A DNA stretch of 64,000 nt from Mesorhizobium huakuii (GCF_014189455.1 NZ_CP050296.1:2972001-3036000), one strand, 5' to 3'; shown: positions 26,993 to 35,298, counted from the stretch's first letter. A program made the numbers and translations. The notes: generated by a model from the sequence alone, not told the origin.

Positions 26993-28480
26993 ATGGATAT
27001 CGCGCCGGAAAGCCTCGGCATGGTCGCCGAGGAAACACTCGACCCCGCCGACTGGGCCGCAGTTCAGGCCCTGTCGCACCGGGTCATCGACGATGCCGTC
27101 GACTATCTCAGCGATGTCAGGGACCGCCCGGCCTGGCGGGAAATGCCGGCGGATGTGAGGGAGGCCTTCGCGGCACCCCTGCCGCGATCGCCGGCGCCGC
27201 TGGCCGCTGTCTACGGTGAGGTCTCGCGCACGGTGATGTCCTACCCGATGGGCAACATCCATCCGCGCTTCTGGGCCTGGTATATGGGGTCGAGCAACTT
27301 CACAGGTGCGCTCGGCGACTTCCTGGCGGCAATCCAGGGCTCCAATCTCGGCGGCGGCAACCACGCCGCCGGGCTGATGGACAGCCAAGTGGTGAACTGG
27401 TGCAAGCAGATGCTGGGTTTTCCCGCCTCCGCCTCCGGCACTCTGGTCAGCGGCGGCTCGATGGCCAACATCATCGGCCTGACCGTGGCACGCAACACCA
27501 AGGCCGGCATCGACGTGCGCGAGCACGGCGTCGCGGCCATCGAAAAGCCGCTGCGTTTCTATGGCTCGGACCAGATCCATTCCTGCCACCGCAAGGCGAT
27601 GGAAGCGCTCGGCCTCGGCAACCGGGCGCTGCGCCGCATTCCGACCGACGCCGGCCTGCGCATCGACATATCGGCATTGCGGACGGCGATCGTTGAAGAC
27701 CGCGAAGCCGGCTTCAGGCCGGCCTGTGTCATCGGCAATGCCGGCACGGTTAACACCGGCGCGATCGACGACCTGCGAGCACTGGCCAAACTCGCGCACG
27801 AAGAAGACCTGTGGTTCCATGTCGATGGCTGCATCGGCGCGCTGATCGCGATCGCGCCTGACAATGCGCACCGCGTTGCCGGCATCGGATGGGCGGATTC
27901 GGTCGCGCTCGATCCGCACAAATGGCTGCACGCGCCGTTCGAGGTCGGCTGCGCCCTGGTCAGGGACGCCATCGCGCATCGCCGGACCTTCGCGGTCACC
28001 CCCGAATATCTGGAATCGACGCCGCGCGGTCTTGCCTCGGGCGAATGGCTGCACGATTACGGGCTGCAGACGTCGCGCGGCTTTCGCGCGCTCAAAGTCT
28101 GGATGGCGCTGAAAGAGCATGGCGTCGACAAATTCGGCCGCCTGATCGACCAGAACATCGCGCAGGCCTCTTATCTGGCCGGTTTGATCGAGGCAGAGCC
28201 ACTGCTGGAGCTAGCCATGTCGCCGACCATCAACATCGTCTGCTTCCGCTATCAGCCTTGCGTCACCGGCGAGGCGCTGAAGGCACTCAACACCGAGATC
28301 ATGCTGCGGCTGCAGGAGCAGGGCATCGCCGCCCTCTCCGACACCACCGTGCATGGCGAGCACTGGCTGCGCGTGGCGATCGCCAACCACCGCACAAGGC
28401 GCGAAGATCTCGACCTTTTGGTCGGCGAAACGGTGCGGCTGGGGCGGGAGATCGCGGCCGAAGGCTCCCGCGCGAAATAG
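26993..28480 (+). CDS. Group II PLP-dependent amino acid decarboxylase
   Basis: A 495-residue decarboxylase of the aromatic-L-amino-acid/glutamate decarboxylase group. The PLP lysine is in SVALDPHKWLH; other hallmarks are GNIHPRFWAWYMGSSNFTG, LVSGGSMANIIGL, GNAGTVNTGAIDDL and HVDGCIGALIAI. GGGGAGG six bases before ATG 26993. Translated in tandem with the cysteine-synthase-like gene. Substrate not readable from sequence; cysteine sulfinate/cysteate, aspartate-type or aromatic amino acids are all possible. Confidence 0.9.
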   Translation: MDIAPESLGMVAEETLDPADWAAVQALSHRVIDDAVDYLSDVRDRPAWREMPADVREAFAAPLPRSPAPLAAVYGEVSRTVMSYPMGNIHPRFWAWYMGSSNFTGALGDFLAAIQGSNLGGGNHAAGLMDSQVVNWCKQMLGFPASASGTLVSGGSMANIIGLTVARNTKAGIDVREHGVAAIEKPLRFYGSDQIHSCHRKAMEALGLGNRALRRIPTDAGLRIDISALRTAIVEDREAGFRPACVIGNAGTVNTGAIDDLRALAKLAHEEDLWFHVDGCIGALIAIAPDNAHRVAGIGWADSVALDPHKWLHAPFEVGCALVRDAIAHRRTFAVTPEYLESTPRGLASGEWLHDYGLQTSRGFRALKVWMALKEHGVDKFGRLIDQNIAQASYLAGLIEAEPLLELAMSPTINIVCFRYQPCVTGEALKALNTEIMLRLQEQGIAALSDTTVHGEHWLRVAIANHRTRREDLDLLVGETVRLGREIAAEGSRAK

Positions 28481-28547
28481 GTCAGAACGCGAGCGACAGG
28501 CATGGGCGGCCATGCGATTCTGCGGCGGTGATTCGGGAGGTCCGACC

Positions 28548-28904
28548 GTGACGCTGTTTCGTATGGCCGTGCTCGCGGCGCTGGTCTGCACCAATTCGGC
28601 CGAGGCTGCCGATATGGCCTTTTTCGTCAAGAACCTGCGCAAGGAAGGGGTTGCGGTCGAGTTGTTCAGCCGCGACCGCGAGACGATCTGGCCCGGTAAC
28701 GGCAAGGTGTTCATGATCGACCCGAATTCCCAGAAATCGGTGCCGCTCTCCTGCAATTCCGGAGAGCGCATCTGCTACGGCGCCTGGGTCGACGGCAATG
28801 ACCGCGTCTCCGCCGGTGTCGGGCCTGATAACGATCAGCCTTGCGACAACTGTTGCTTCATCTGCGTGGAACACACGACCGAAACGATCGATCTGGTGCC
28901 GTGA
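28548..28904 (+). CDS. Small secreted Cys-rich protein, paralog 1
   Basis: A 118-residue protein from GTG 28548 (GGGAGG seven bases upstream; an in-frame ATG at 28512 is less well placed). Signal peptide FRMAVLAALVCTNSAEA, then a mature domain with WPGNGK, LSCNSGERICYGAWVDG and PCDNCCFIC near the end, ending IDLVP. It aligns without gaps to the protein at 31412, with about half the residues identical by eye including all cysteines. The Cys pattern suggests disulfides or metal binding in the periplasm. Family not recognised. Confidence 0.8.
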   Translation: MTLFRMAVLAALVCTNSAEAADMAFFVKNLRKEGVAVELFSRDRETIWPGNGKVFMIDPNSQKSVPLSCNSGERICYGAWVDGNDRVSAGVGPDNDQPCDNCCFICVEHTTETIDLVP

Positions 28905-29269
28905 TTGGCGCGTCCTGAATCTAGCTACGGTATGCACACATTTCCAAGCAGCTGGTCCTTGCCGATAGCGTGCATGGCAGCTTGGCGCATGCATTGTCTT
29001 ATGGTGCGCTGGTCGACCCCCACTCCGTCTCGGCTTCGCCGAGCCACCTCTCCCCCGATCGACGGGGTAGAGGAAAGGCGCCAAGCTTCTTTTGCCATCA
29101 ACGCTCGTCCAGCAAAGCTCCCTTCCTTTCCCTCCGGAGGGGGGAAAGGTGGCGCTGCGAAGCAGCGACGGATTGGGGGAACCACGGTGCAATCAAGCCT
29201 CGCGCTGATCAGTTACGCCAATCACAGAAGAGTGTGCATCCAGTAGCTGAACCTACGCAGGAGGCCACG
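28905..29269. other. Intergenic region between convergent genes
   Basis: No gene is supported in this 365-base stretch between the small secreted protein and the minus-strand regulator. Its centre (29011-29182) is a repeat element; the flanks show no promoter, RNA gene or ORF with coding character. Confidence 0.6.
29011..29182. repeat. Rhizobial intergenic mosaic repeat, family B
   Basis: Contains GGTCGACCCCCACTCCGTCT, the hairpin CTCGGCTTCGCCGAG and, at the far end, TCCCTCCGGAGGGGGGAAAG with GGATTGGGGGA. The order (G-rich block, GC-hairpin, C-rich block) resembles the elements at 35145-35298 and 38766-38905 in inverted orientation. Likely a RIME-like non-coding element. Confidence 0.6.
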
Positions 29270-30778
29270 TCAGTCCGGAAGACCCGCCTTGCGAAAACCA
29301 TCGACGAAATGATCGCGCATCGCGGTGTCGCGGAACGGCTCCGTCCAGACCCAGTAGCCGGTCGTGAAATGCGGGTTGCCGATGAGGAACAGTTCGACCT
29401 CGGCGCGCGCCTCGTCGAGCCGGCCGAGTTGCGCCAGGCTTGCCGCCAGGAAACGGCGTGAGCTCGTCCGATAGGTCTCCTCCCGGCGCAGTGTCTCGAC
29501 GGCGGCTTCGTAGTCGCGCGCCGCATACTGCGCCTCGCCGAGCGTCAGATAGTACCAGCTTGCCGGATAGGGATTGAGCCGGAACGCCTTGCGGATATGC
29601 TCGAGGCCTTCCTCGACCCGTCCGGCCAGCACTGCGATGTCGGACAATGTCGCCCAGGCGTCGGCCTCGTTCGGGTCGAGTTCGAACGCTTTGGCGAATT
29701 CGGCGTCCGACTCTTCGAAGCTGTGCTCATAGGCAAGCAGATTGCCGAGCACCCAGCGGCAGCCGGCATCGTTGGGATCGATCGCCACGGCCTTGCGCGC
29801 CAGTTCCAGCGCGATGCGCCGGTTGGGGTCGACCGGCTCGCCCCAATGCACCCATCCCATCCAGTGGTTCATGGCAAGCCAGCGATGAGCCTCGGCGTAG
29901 TCCGGATCGAGGGACACCGCGCGCGTCAGCAGCAGATGCGCTTCCCGTGCCGTCTGCGGGGATTCCTCGATCAGCTTGCGCGCCCGTACGCACAGATCGT
30001 ACGCCTCGAGATTTGTCGGCCGGTTGCGTGGCGGCGGCGCGCGCAGCCGGCCGAGCAGCGCCTCGACGATCTTGGCCGTGGCCTCGTCCTGAACGGCAAA
30101 GATATCGTCCAGGCCGCGATCGAAGCGTTCGGCCCACAGATGCTCCCCGCTCTTGGCGTCGACCAGCTGGGCGTTGATACGCACGCGCCCCGCGGCGCGT
30201 CTGGCGCTGCCCTCCAGGAGATAGCGCACTCCAAGCTCTTCGGCGATCGCGCGCACGTCCATCGCCTTGCCCTTGTAGGCAAAGGTCGAATTGCGGGCGA
30301 TGACGAACAGGCCTGGGGCCCTGGACAGGTCGGTGATCAAATCTTCGGTCAACCCGTCGGCGAAGGCCTCCTGCTCGGGGTCGTTGCTGAGATTGACGAA
30401 GGGCAGCACCGCTATCGATGGTTTGTCGGGCAGCGGCAAGGGTTTACGCTTCGCACGATCGAGCTGTTCGATGGCGCCGGTGAAGCGGTAGCCGACCCGC
30501 GGAACCGTCGATATCCATTCACCGCCATCGGCGGGCGGACCAAGCAGCTTGCGCAGCTGCGCGATCTGGACGGTGAGGTTGCCTTCCTCGACCGCCGTCC
30601 CCGGCCACGCCGCGTCCATCAGCTCGGCTTTCTCGAGGATTTCGCCGGGCCGTCCGACGAGTGCGGCAAGCAGCTTCAGCCCGCGATAGCCGACGGCAAC
30701 GGGATCGTCGTTCCGAAGCAGCGTTCCCGCACCCGGATCAAGCACGAACGGACCAAAAGCAAAGCGCGATCCCTGCAT
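29270..30778 (-). CDS. CadC-like winged-helix regulator with TolB-like segment and TPRs
   Basis: A 502-residue protein starting at ATG 30778. The N-terminal 105 residues are an OmpR-type winged helix (EGNLTVQIAQLRKLLG and STVPRVGYRF are its recognition helix and wing). Next is IAVLPFVNLSNDPEQEAFAD with GLTEDLITDLSRAPGLFVIA and GVRYLLEGSARR, the domain shared with adenylate-cyclase-type TPR proteins, and then TPR repeats (AVSLDPDYAEAHRWLAM, AFELDPNEADAWATLSD). No membrane helix is seen, unlike true CadC. Related to the regulator at 23651 outside the DNA-binding head. Confidence 0.87.
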   Translation of the reverse strand: MQGSRFAFGPFVLDPGAGTLLRNDDPVAVGYRGLKLLAALVGRPGEILEKAELMDAAWPGTAVEEGNLTVQIAQLRKLLGPPADGGEWISTVPRVGYRFTGAIEQLDRAKRKPLPLPDKPSIAVLPFVNLSNDPEQEAFADGLTEDLITDLSRAPGLFVIARNSTFAYKGKAMDVRAIAEELGVRYLLEGSARRAAGRVRINAQLVDAKSGEHLWAERFDRGLDDIFAVQDEATAKIVEALLGRLRAPPPRNRPTNLEAYDLCVRARKLIEESPQTAREAHLLLTRAVSLDPDYAEAHRWLAMNHWMGWVHWGEPVDPNRRIALELARKAVAIDPNDAGCRWVLGNLLAYEHSFEESDAEFAKAFELDPNEADAWATLSDIAVLAGRVEEGLEHIRKAFRLNPYPASWYYLTLGEAQYAARDYEAAVETLRREETYRTSSRRFLAASLAQLGRLDEARAEVELFLIGNPHFTTGYWVWTEPFRDTAMRDHFVDGFRKAGLPD

Positions 30779-30786
30779 AGGCGCAT

Positions 30787-30876
30787 CTATAGAGCAATTC
30801 CGCGAAAAGTGTGAGGCGGTTTGCCGGGGAAAAGGCGTCCAGAACTTTCCCTTGGGAATGACGCCAAAACAAAGAG
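30787..30876. repeat. Palindromic intergenic repeat, family A copy 3 (long form)
   Basis: AGCAATTCCGCGAAAAGTGT at the left, then TTTCCCTTGGGAATGACGCC and AAAACAAAGAGTTAG on the right. Compared with copy 1 it carries an extra central segment; the right end matches copy 4 (39717-39775). Lies immediately upstream of the CadC-like regulator start. Confidence 0.75.
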
Positions 30877-31018
30877 TTAGGGCCCGTTTGGAACTTTTGA
30901 GAACTATTTGGCAGGGCTTAATTACGGCGCCCTCCATATCCTGCAGAATTCAACCTCGTTCAGATCGAGGGCGGCCCATTCTCAAACCCTAAGGGCGCCA
31001 AGCCACATGGAGGTTGTC

Positions 31019-31267
31019 ATGACCAATATCTTTGCATCGGCCCCGCATCAGGCAGTGCGGCGGGGAATGTGTGTGGGACAGACATCGCGCCGGCGCCACA
31101 GCCTTGCCGCCCTGCGAAACACCATCGCGACCTGGCGTCAACAGACACGCTTTCGCTGGGACCTTAAGCGGATCTCGGAAGTCAATCCGCATCTGATCGA
31201 CGACATCGGTTTGACCGAACGGCAGGTGGAGGAAGAGATCGCCAAGCTGCCCTTCTGGCAGCGATAG
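31019..31267 (+). CDS. DUF1127 (YjiS-like) small basic protein
   Basis: An 82-residue Arg-rich protein whose C-terminal half (RFRWDLKRISEVNPHLIDDIGLTE) is a DUF1127 domain: an Arg-rich helix followed by the L-x-D-I-G-L motif. GGAGG five bases before ATG 31019. In alphaproteobacteria small DUF1127 proteins can bind RNA or take part in phosphate and carbon storage control; this one has a longer N-terminal lead (about 30 residues). No neighbour gives a clear functional link. Confidence 0.85.
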   Translation: MTNIFASAPHQAVRRGMCVGQTSRRRHSLAALRNTIATWRQQTRFRWDLKRISEVNPHLIDDIGLTERQVEEEIAKLPFWQR

Positions 31268-31411
31268 GCGAAGCCTGCGATGACGCCGGTTCGTCGTTTA
31301 GCTTCTGCGATTATATCAGGGATTGTCGTCATCATCCCTTTAGCGTCCGCACATGTTTGGCTATGATCCCCTCTATCGGCCGTGGGGGCCGATTCTTCAT
31401 CGGGGGTTTCC

Positions 31412-31783
31412 ATGTCCTTCATACCAGCGCGCCGGCTTGCCGCCGCGTTTTCGCTTGCCATCCTGTTTGCACCAGCCGCCCATGCCGGCGACGTCACCTT
31501 CACCGTCAAGAACAGCCATCCCAACGCCATGCGTCTTGAGCTCTACAGCCAGGACCGCGACTATGTCTGGCCGGGTAACGGCAAGGATTTCTACCTCGAC
31601 GACGGCGAGACCAAGTCGTTGCCGATTTCCTGCAACGAGGGCGAATCGATCTGCTACGGCGCCTGGGTCGATGGCGACGAAGGCACTTATTGGGGCGTCG
31701 GCCCCGGCAACAAGGAAAAATGCGAGGATTGCTGCTACACCTGCAGCGGCGGCGAGACCGAGGAGATCAATCTCGTCCCCTGA
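31412..31783 (+). CDS. Small secreted Cys-rich protein, paralog 2
   Basis: A 123-residue protein from ATG 31412: signal peptide FIPARRLAAAFSLAILFAPA ending AHA-GD, and a mature domain that aligns ungapped with the protein at 28548 (WPGNGK, ISCNEGESICYGAWVDG, VGPGN, CEDCCYTC, INLVP). The six cysteines in the mature part are at matching positions. It lies 2.5 kb from its paralog with a regulator and DUF1127 gene between them. Function unknown; the family was not recognised. Confidence 0.8.
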   Translation: MSFIPARRLAAAFSLAILFAPAAHAGDVTFTVKNSHPNAMRLELYSQDRDYVWPGNGKDFYLDDGETKSLPISCNEGESICYGAWVDGDEGTYWGVGPGNKEKCEDCCYTCSGGETEEINLVP

Positions 31784-31845
31784 CCGGTTTGCCAGCTTGA
31801 CGGTTTTCCCATTCGAGCCATAGCCTGCATCGAGACGATCACCCA

Positions 31846-31904
31846 GAGCACGCCGTACAGCTCCCTTTGAGGCGCGGCGTGCTCCAGGCAACAGGAGCAC
31901 GGCA
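31846..31904 (+). promoter_or_regulatory. Candidate leader switch sequestering the Shine-Dalgarno of the CDGSH gene
   Basis: Segment A GAGCACGCCG (31846-31855), segment B CGGCGTGCTC (31875-31884, plus C at 31885) and segment C GGAGCACG (31894-31901). B is fully complementary to A (10 bp) and, over 8 bp, to C; C contains the GGAG ribosome binding site seven bases before ATG 31905. A-B pairing would leave the site free, B-C pairing would hide it. The architecture is seen directly; switching behaviour is inference. It may also simply be an operator palindrome. Confidence 0.45.
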
Positions 31905-32531
31905 ATGGCAGGCACGGTCGAAGGCGAGAAGATCGACGTCGGCTTTGCCGGCAAGCGCTGCATCCATTCGCGCAATTGCGTGCTCGGCGACCCGCATGTC
32001 TTCGTGCCCAACGCGCCGGGGCAATGGATCCATCCCGATGCGGCCAGCGTCGAAAAGATCGTCGCCCTCGCCGAAAGCTGCCCGTCCGGCGCCATCACCT
32101 ATGTCAGGAAGGATGGCGGGCCGCAGGAGCAGCCGCCGGTGGTCAACACCGTGCGGCTGCGCGAAAACGGCCCACTCGCCGTGCACGCCGAGATCGTGCT
32201 CGACGGCGAAACCTTCTATCGCGCCACGCTCTGCCGCTGCGGCGCTACGGAAAACAAGCCGTTCTGCGACGGCAGCCACACCAAATCGGGGTTCACCGCC
32301 ACCGGCGAACCGGCGCTGAAGGACACGCCGGCGCTCGAAGCGCGCAACGGCCCGCTGAACGTGACGCCGACCACCAACGGCCCGCTCAAGCTCGAGGGCA
32401 ATGTCGAGATCGTCACCGGCACCGGCCACACGATCGACCGCACGCAACGCACCTTCCTCTGCCGCTGCGGCCACTCGGCCAACAAGCCGTTTTGCGATGG
32501 GTCGCATAAAAAGATTGGCTTCGTGGCATGA
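31905..32531 (+). CDS. Iron-sulfur protein: divergent Fer4-type N-domain plus two CDGSH domains
   Basis: 208 residues in three parts. Residues 1-70 form a Fer4_19-like domain with C19, C25 and C59 (CIHSRNC ... SCPSGAI). Residues about 90-130 and 165-205 are CDGSH domains with the complete 3Cys-1His ligand set: C110, C112, C121, H125 (CRCGATENKPFCDGSH) and C186, C188, C197, H201 (CRCGHSANKPFCDGSH). CDGSH sites hold labile 2Fe-2S clusters used in redox or cluster transfer. Cytosolic (no signal peptide). A cupredoxin gene follows 56 bases later. Function of this bacterial architecture is not established. Confidence 0.93.
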   Translation: MAGTVEGEKIDVGFAGKRCIHSRNCVLGDPHVFVPNAPGQWIHPDAASVEKIVALAESCPSGAITYVRKDGGPQEQPPVVNTVRLRENGPLAVHAEIVLDGETFYRATLCRCGATENKPFCDGSHTKSGFTATGEPALKDTPALEARNGPLNVTPTTNGPLKLEGNVEIVTGTGHTIDRTQRTFLCRCGHSANKPFCDGSHKKIGFVA

Positions 32532-32587
32532 AAGGCCGTTCGCCAGCGTTAGTGTAGGATGAGGGTTCGCTCAGGAGGAAATCCATC

Positions 32588-32890
32588 ATGCGCACCATGC
32601 TCGTTCTTGCTCTGCTTGCCTTTGCCATGCCCGCCTATGCCGCCAATCATGCGGTCCAGATCAAGGGCATGAAATTTAACCCGTCGAAAATCTCGGTCGC
32701 CGTTGGCGATACCATCACTTTCACCAATGCCGACTCAATGACGCACACCGCCACCGCACTCGATGGCTCCTTCGACACCGGCCATCTCGCCACCGGCAAG
32801 AGCGCCAAGGTCAAGGTATCGGCAGCCGGCGCACATCCATTCCATTGTGCGATCCACAGCTCGATGAAGGGCATTGTCACCGCCAAATAG
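32588..32890 (+). CDS. Periplasmic cupredoxin (amicyanin/pseudoazurin-like blue copper protein)
   Basis: 100 residues: signal peptide 1-19 (LVLALLAFAMPAYA-A) and a plastocyanin-type domain. Type 1 copper ligands are H53 (SMTHTATA), C87, H90 and M93 (HCAIHSSM), the compact loop spacing seen in amicyanin. Predicted periplasmic single-electron carrier. AGGAGG sits seven bases upstream of ATG 32588. Its redox partner is unknown; the b561 and FMN locus lies 13 kb away. Confidence 0.92.
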   Translation: MRTMLVLALLAFAMPAYAANHAVQIKGMKFNPSKISVAVGDTITFTNADSMTHTATALDGSFDTGHLATGKSAKVKVSAAGAHPFHCAIHSSMKGIVTAK

Positions 32891-32957
32891 CGGCATCCTC
32901 GCCAGAAGACTTCTTGCGTTGGAGGGAGAAATGCCCCTGGCGTTGCGGCAAAAGTTG

Positions 32958-32984
32958 CCGATCTCCTCTCTCGGGGGAGATCGG
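32958..32984. repeat. Short hairpin, fragment of family B repeat
   Basis: CCGATCTCC and GGAGATCGG form a 9-bp stem. The same GATCTCC...GGAGATC core appears in the element at 35145-35298. It has no T tract, so it is not a typical terminator. The interval 32891-33096 has no gene. Confidence 0.5.
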
Positions 32985-33096
32985 AGTTCGTATGACGGTC
33001 ATCGCGCGTTGGCCCAGCGCTCGCGGCTTTATCGGCGGGCTCGTATCGGTTAAGGGCGGGGAAGTAAAATTCCCTACCCGTCCGGATCCGCCAAGA

Positions 33097-35139
33097 ATGA
33101 CCGCCAAGACCAAGCCAAAACCCCTGTTCCTCGGCATCGACACCGGCGGCACCTATACCGATGCCGTGCTGTGGTCCGAGACCGAAGGCCCGCAGCAGGG
33201 GCCGAACAAGGGCAAGGTGCTGGCCAAGGCCAAGGCGCTGACCACCAGGCATGATCTGGCCGTCGGCATTTCCGGCGCGGTCGACGCGGTGCTTGAAAAG
33301 GCCGGCACCGACCCGGCTGCGATCAAACTGGTGTCGATGTCGACGACGCTCGCCACCAATGCGCTGGTCGAGGGCCAGGGCGGCCGCGTCGCGCTGGTCA
33401 TGATAGGCTTTTCCGAAGCCGACCTCGCCCGCGACGGGCTGAAGACGGCGCTCGGCACCGATCCGGTGGTGTTTTGTCCGGGCGGCCACGATGTCCACGG
33501 CAATGCCGCCAAGCTTGATCTGTCAGGACTGGAAGAGGCCCTGCCGGAACTCGGTGCCTCGGTGTCCGGCTTTGCCGTCTGCGCCTATTTCGCCACCCGC
33601 AACCCGGCGCATGAGATCGCCACCCGCGAGCTGATCCGCGACAGAACCGGCCTGCCGGTCACCGCGAGCCACGAACTGTCGGCCAAGCTCGGCGGCCCGC
33701 GCCGGGCGCTGACGACGCTGCTCAATGCCAGGTTGATCTCGATGATCGACCGGCTGGTGGCTGCGACCGAAGGGTTTTTGGAAGCCCGCGACATCGCTGC
33801 CCCCTTGATGGTGGTGCGCGGCGACGGCGCGCTGGTCTCGGCGGCGTTCGCCCGGCAGCGGCCTATAGAGACGATCCTCTCCGGCCCGGCGGCCAGCCTC
33901 GTCGGCGCCCGCCACATGACCGGGCTCGACAATGCCGTGGTGTCGGACATTGGCGGCACCACCACCGACGTCGCGGTGCTCGACAAGGGCCGTCCGCGGC
34001 TTGATCCCGAAGGTGCGACCGTCGGCGGCTTCCGCACCATGGTCGAGGCCGTCGCCATGCGCACTTTCGGTCTTGGCGGGGATTCCGAAGTGGCGCTGGA
34101 AGACGGTTCGCTCAACCCAAAAATCCTGCTTGGGCCGCGCCGCCTGGTGCCGCTGGCGCTGGCCGGCATGGCGCATGGCGACGCCGTCAAATCGGAGCTC
34201 GAACGCCAGCTGCGGGCGCCCAATCCCGGCCGCATGGATGGCCGCTTCGCGGTTCGCACCGGCGTGCCGGACAGGCTTGCCGCGGGTCTCACCGCGCCGG
34301 AAGCGCGGCTCTACGAGGCCATCGGCGCGACCCCGCTTGCCCTCGACAGGTTGCTGACGTCGAATGCCCAGAACGCCACTCTGAACCGGCTGGTCTCGCG
34401 CGGGTTGGTCCATATCTGCGGCTTCACCCCGTCGGACGCGGCGCATGTTCTGGGCAAGCAGGCCAACTGGGACGCCGCCACCGCCCGCCTCGGCGCTGAC
34501 TTGTTTGCCCGCAAGCGTGACGGCCGTGGCCAGCCGATTGCCGCGTCGCCGGAGGTGATCTCGGAGCGCGTGCTGGTGACGCTGACGCGCTGGTCGGCCG
34601 AATACATCCTCGAAACCGCCTTCGCCGAGGACGGGCTCGATGGCGCAGCGACGGTCGCGCATGCGCTGGTACAGCGCGCCGTCGACGCCCATCCCGGCAT
34701 AGCCCGGCTCAGCGTCGCGCTCGACCGCCCGGTCATCGGCCTCGGCGCCTCGGCGCCGTTGCACTATGCCGGCCTGGCGCCTCTGGTCGGCAATGACTGC
34801 GTGGTGCCGGAAGACACCGATGTCGCCAACGCACTCGGTGCCGTCGTCGGCCAGGTCAGGGTCTCGGCCGAAGCGCGGGTCAGTCAGCCCAGGGAAGGGC
34901 TGTTCCGTCTCGCATCCGGAGAAACGGTGCGCGATTTCCTCGACGAGGCGGCGGCGATCGCCGCCGCTGAGGCCGATGTGCGGGCGATCGTCGCTGAGCG
35001 CGCTCGGGACGCCGGCACCGACAACGCCGAGATCGACGTCGCGACCGAGTTCAAGGTTTCCACGGTCGAAGCCCAACGCATGTTCATCGAGGCGCATGTG
35101 GTGGCGGTGGCCTCGGGACGGCCGAGAATTGCGGTGTAG
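33097..35139 (+). CDS. Hydantoinase A/oxoprolinase family protein
   Basis: A 680-residue HyuA-type ATPase of the actin/hexokinase fold, related to N-methylhydantoinase and 5-oxoprolinase subunits that open lactam rings with ATP. Signatures: LGIDTGGTYTDAVLW at the start, STTLATNALVEGQGGRVALV, SGPAASLVGARHMTG and VVSDIGGTTTDVAVLD. ATG 33097 is used; the open frame upstream has no family similarity. No HyuB-type partner gene is adjacent, so the substrate and subunit composition are open. Flanked on both sides by family B repeats. Confidence 0.88.
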   Translation: MTAKTKPKPLFLGIDTGGTYTDAVLWSETEGPQQGPNKGKVLAKAKALTTRHDLAVGISGAVDAVLEKAGTDPAAIKLVSMSTTLATNALVEGQGGRVALVMIGFSEADLARDGLKTALGTDPVVFCPGGHDVHGNAAKLDLSGLEEALPELGASVSGFAVCAYFATRNPAHEIATRELIRDRTGLPVTASHELSAKLGGPRRALTTLLNARLISMIDRLVAATEGFLEARDIAAPLMVVRGDGALVSAAFARQRPIETILSGPAASLVGARHMTGLDNAVVSDIGGTTTDVAVLDKGRPRLDPEGATVGGFRTMVEAVAMRTFGLGGDSEVALEDGSLNPKILLGPRRLVPLALAGMAHGDAVKSELERQLRAPNPGRMDGRFAVRTGVPDRLAAGLTAPEARLYEAIGATPLALDRLLTSNAQNATLNRLVSRGLVHICGFTPSDAAHVLGKQANWDAATARLGADLFARKRDGRGQPIAASPEVISERVLVTLTRWSAEYILETAFAEDGLDGAATVAHALVQRAVDAHPGIARLSVALDRPVIGLGASAPLHYAGLAPLVGNDCVVPEDTDVANALGAVVGQVRVSAEARVSQPREGLFRLASGETVRDFLDEAAAIAAAEADVRAIVAERARDAGTDNAEIDVATEFKVSTVEAQRMFIEAHVVAVASGRPRIAV

Positions 35140-35144
35140 CGGTT

Positions 35145-35298
35145 GATCTCCCCCCTCGAGGGGGAGATGTCGCCGAAGGCGACAGAGGGGGTCGGTCCGA
35201 CCGGACGCGACCTCCTGCTTTGAACAGAAGAGGCTGGCGCCTTATGTCCGGCGACCCCCTCTGGCCTGCCGGCCATCTCCCCCTCGAGGGGGGAGATC
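35145..35298. repeat. Long inverted-repeat element, family B
   Basis: GATCTCCCCCCTCGAGGGGG at 35145 and an inverted 25-base copy ending in GGGGGGAGATC at 35298; each arm is itself palindromic around CTCGAG. Inside, AGAGGGGGTCG and CGACCCCCTCT pair again. The whole 154-base unit could fold as a long cruciform. It starts six bases after the HyuA stop. Typical of rhizobial intergenic mosaic elements. Confidence 0.85.

Noticed and set aside
32958..32984. Terminator for the cupredoxin gene
   Set aside because: Good stem but no T tract on either side; matches a repeat family instead.
32845..33096. N-terminal extension of the HyuA-like frame
   Set aside because: Reads through the cupredoxin end and a repeat; family start is at 33097.
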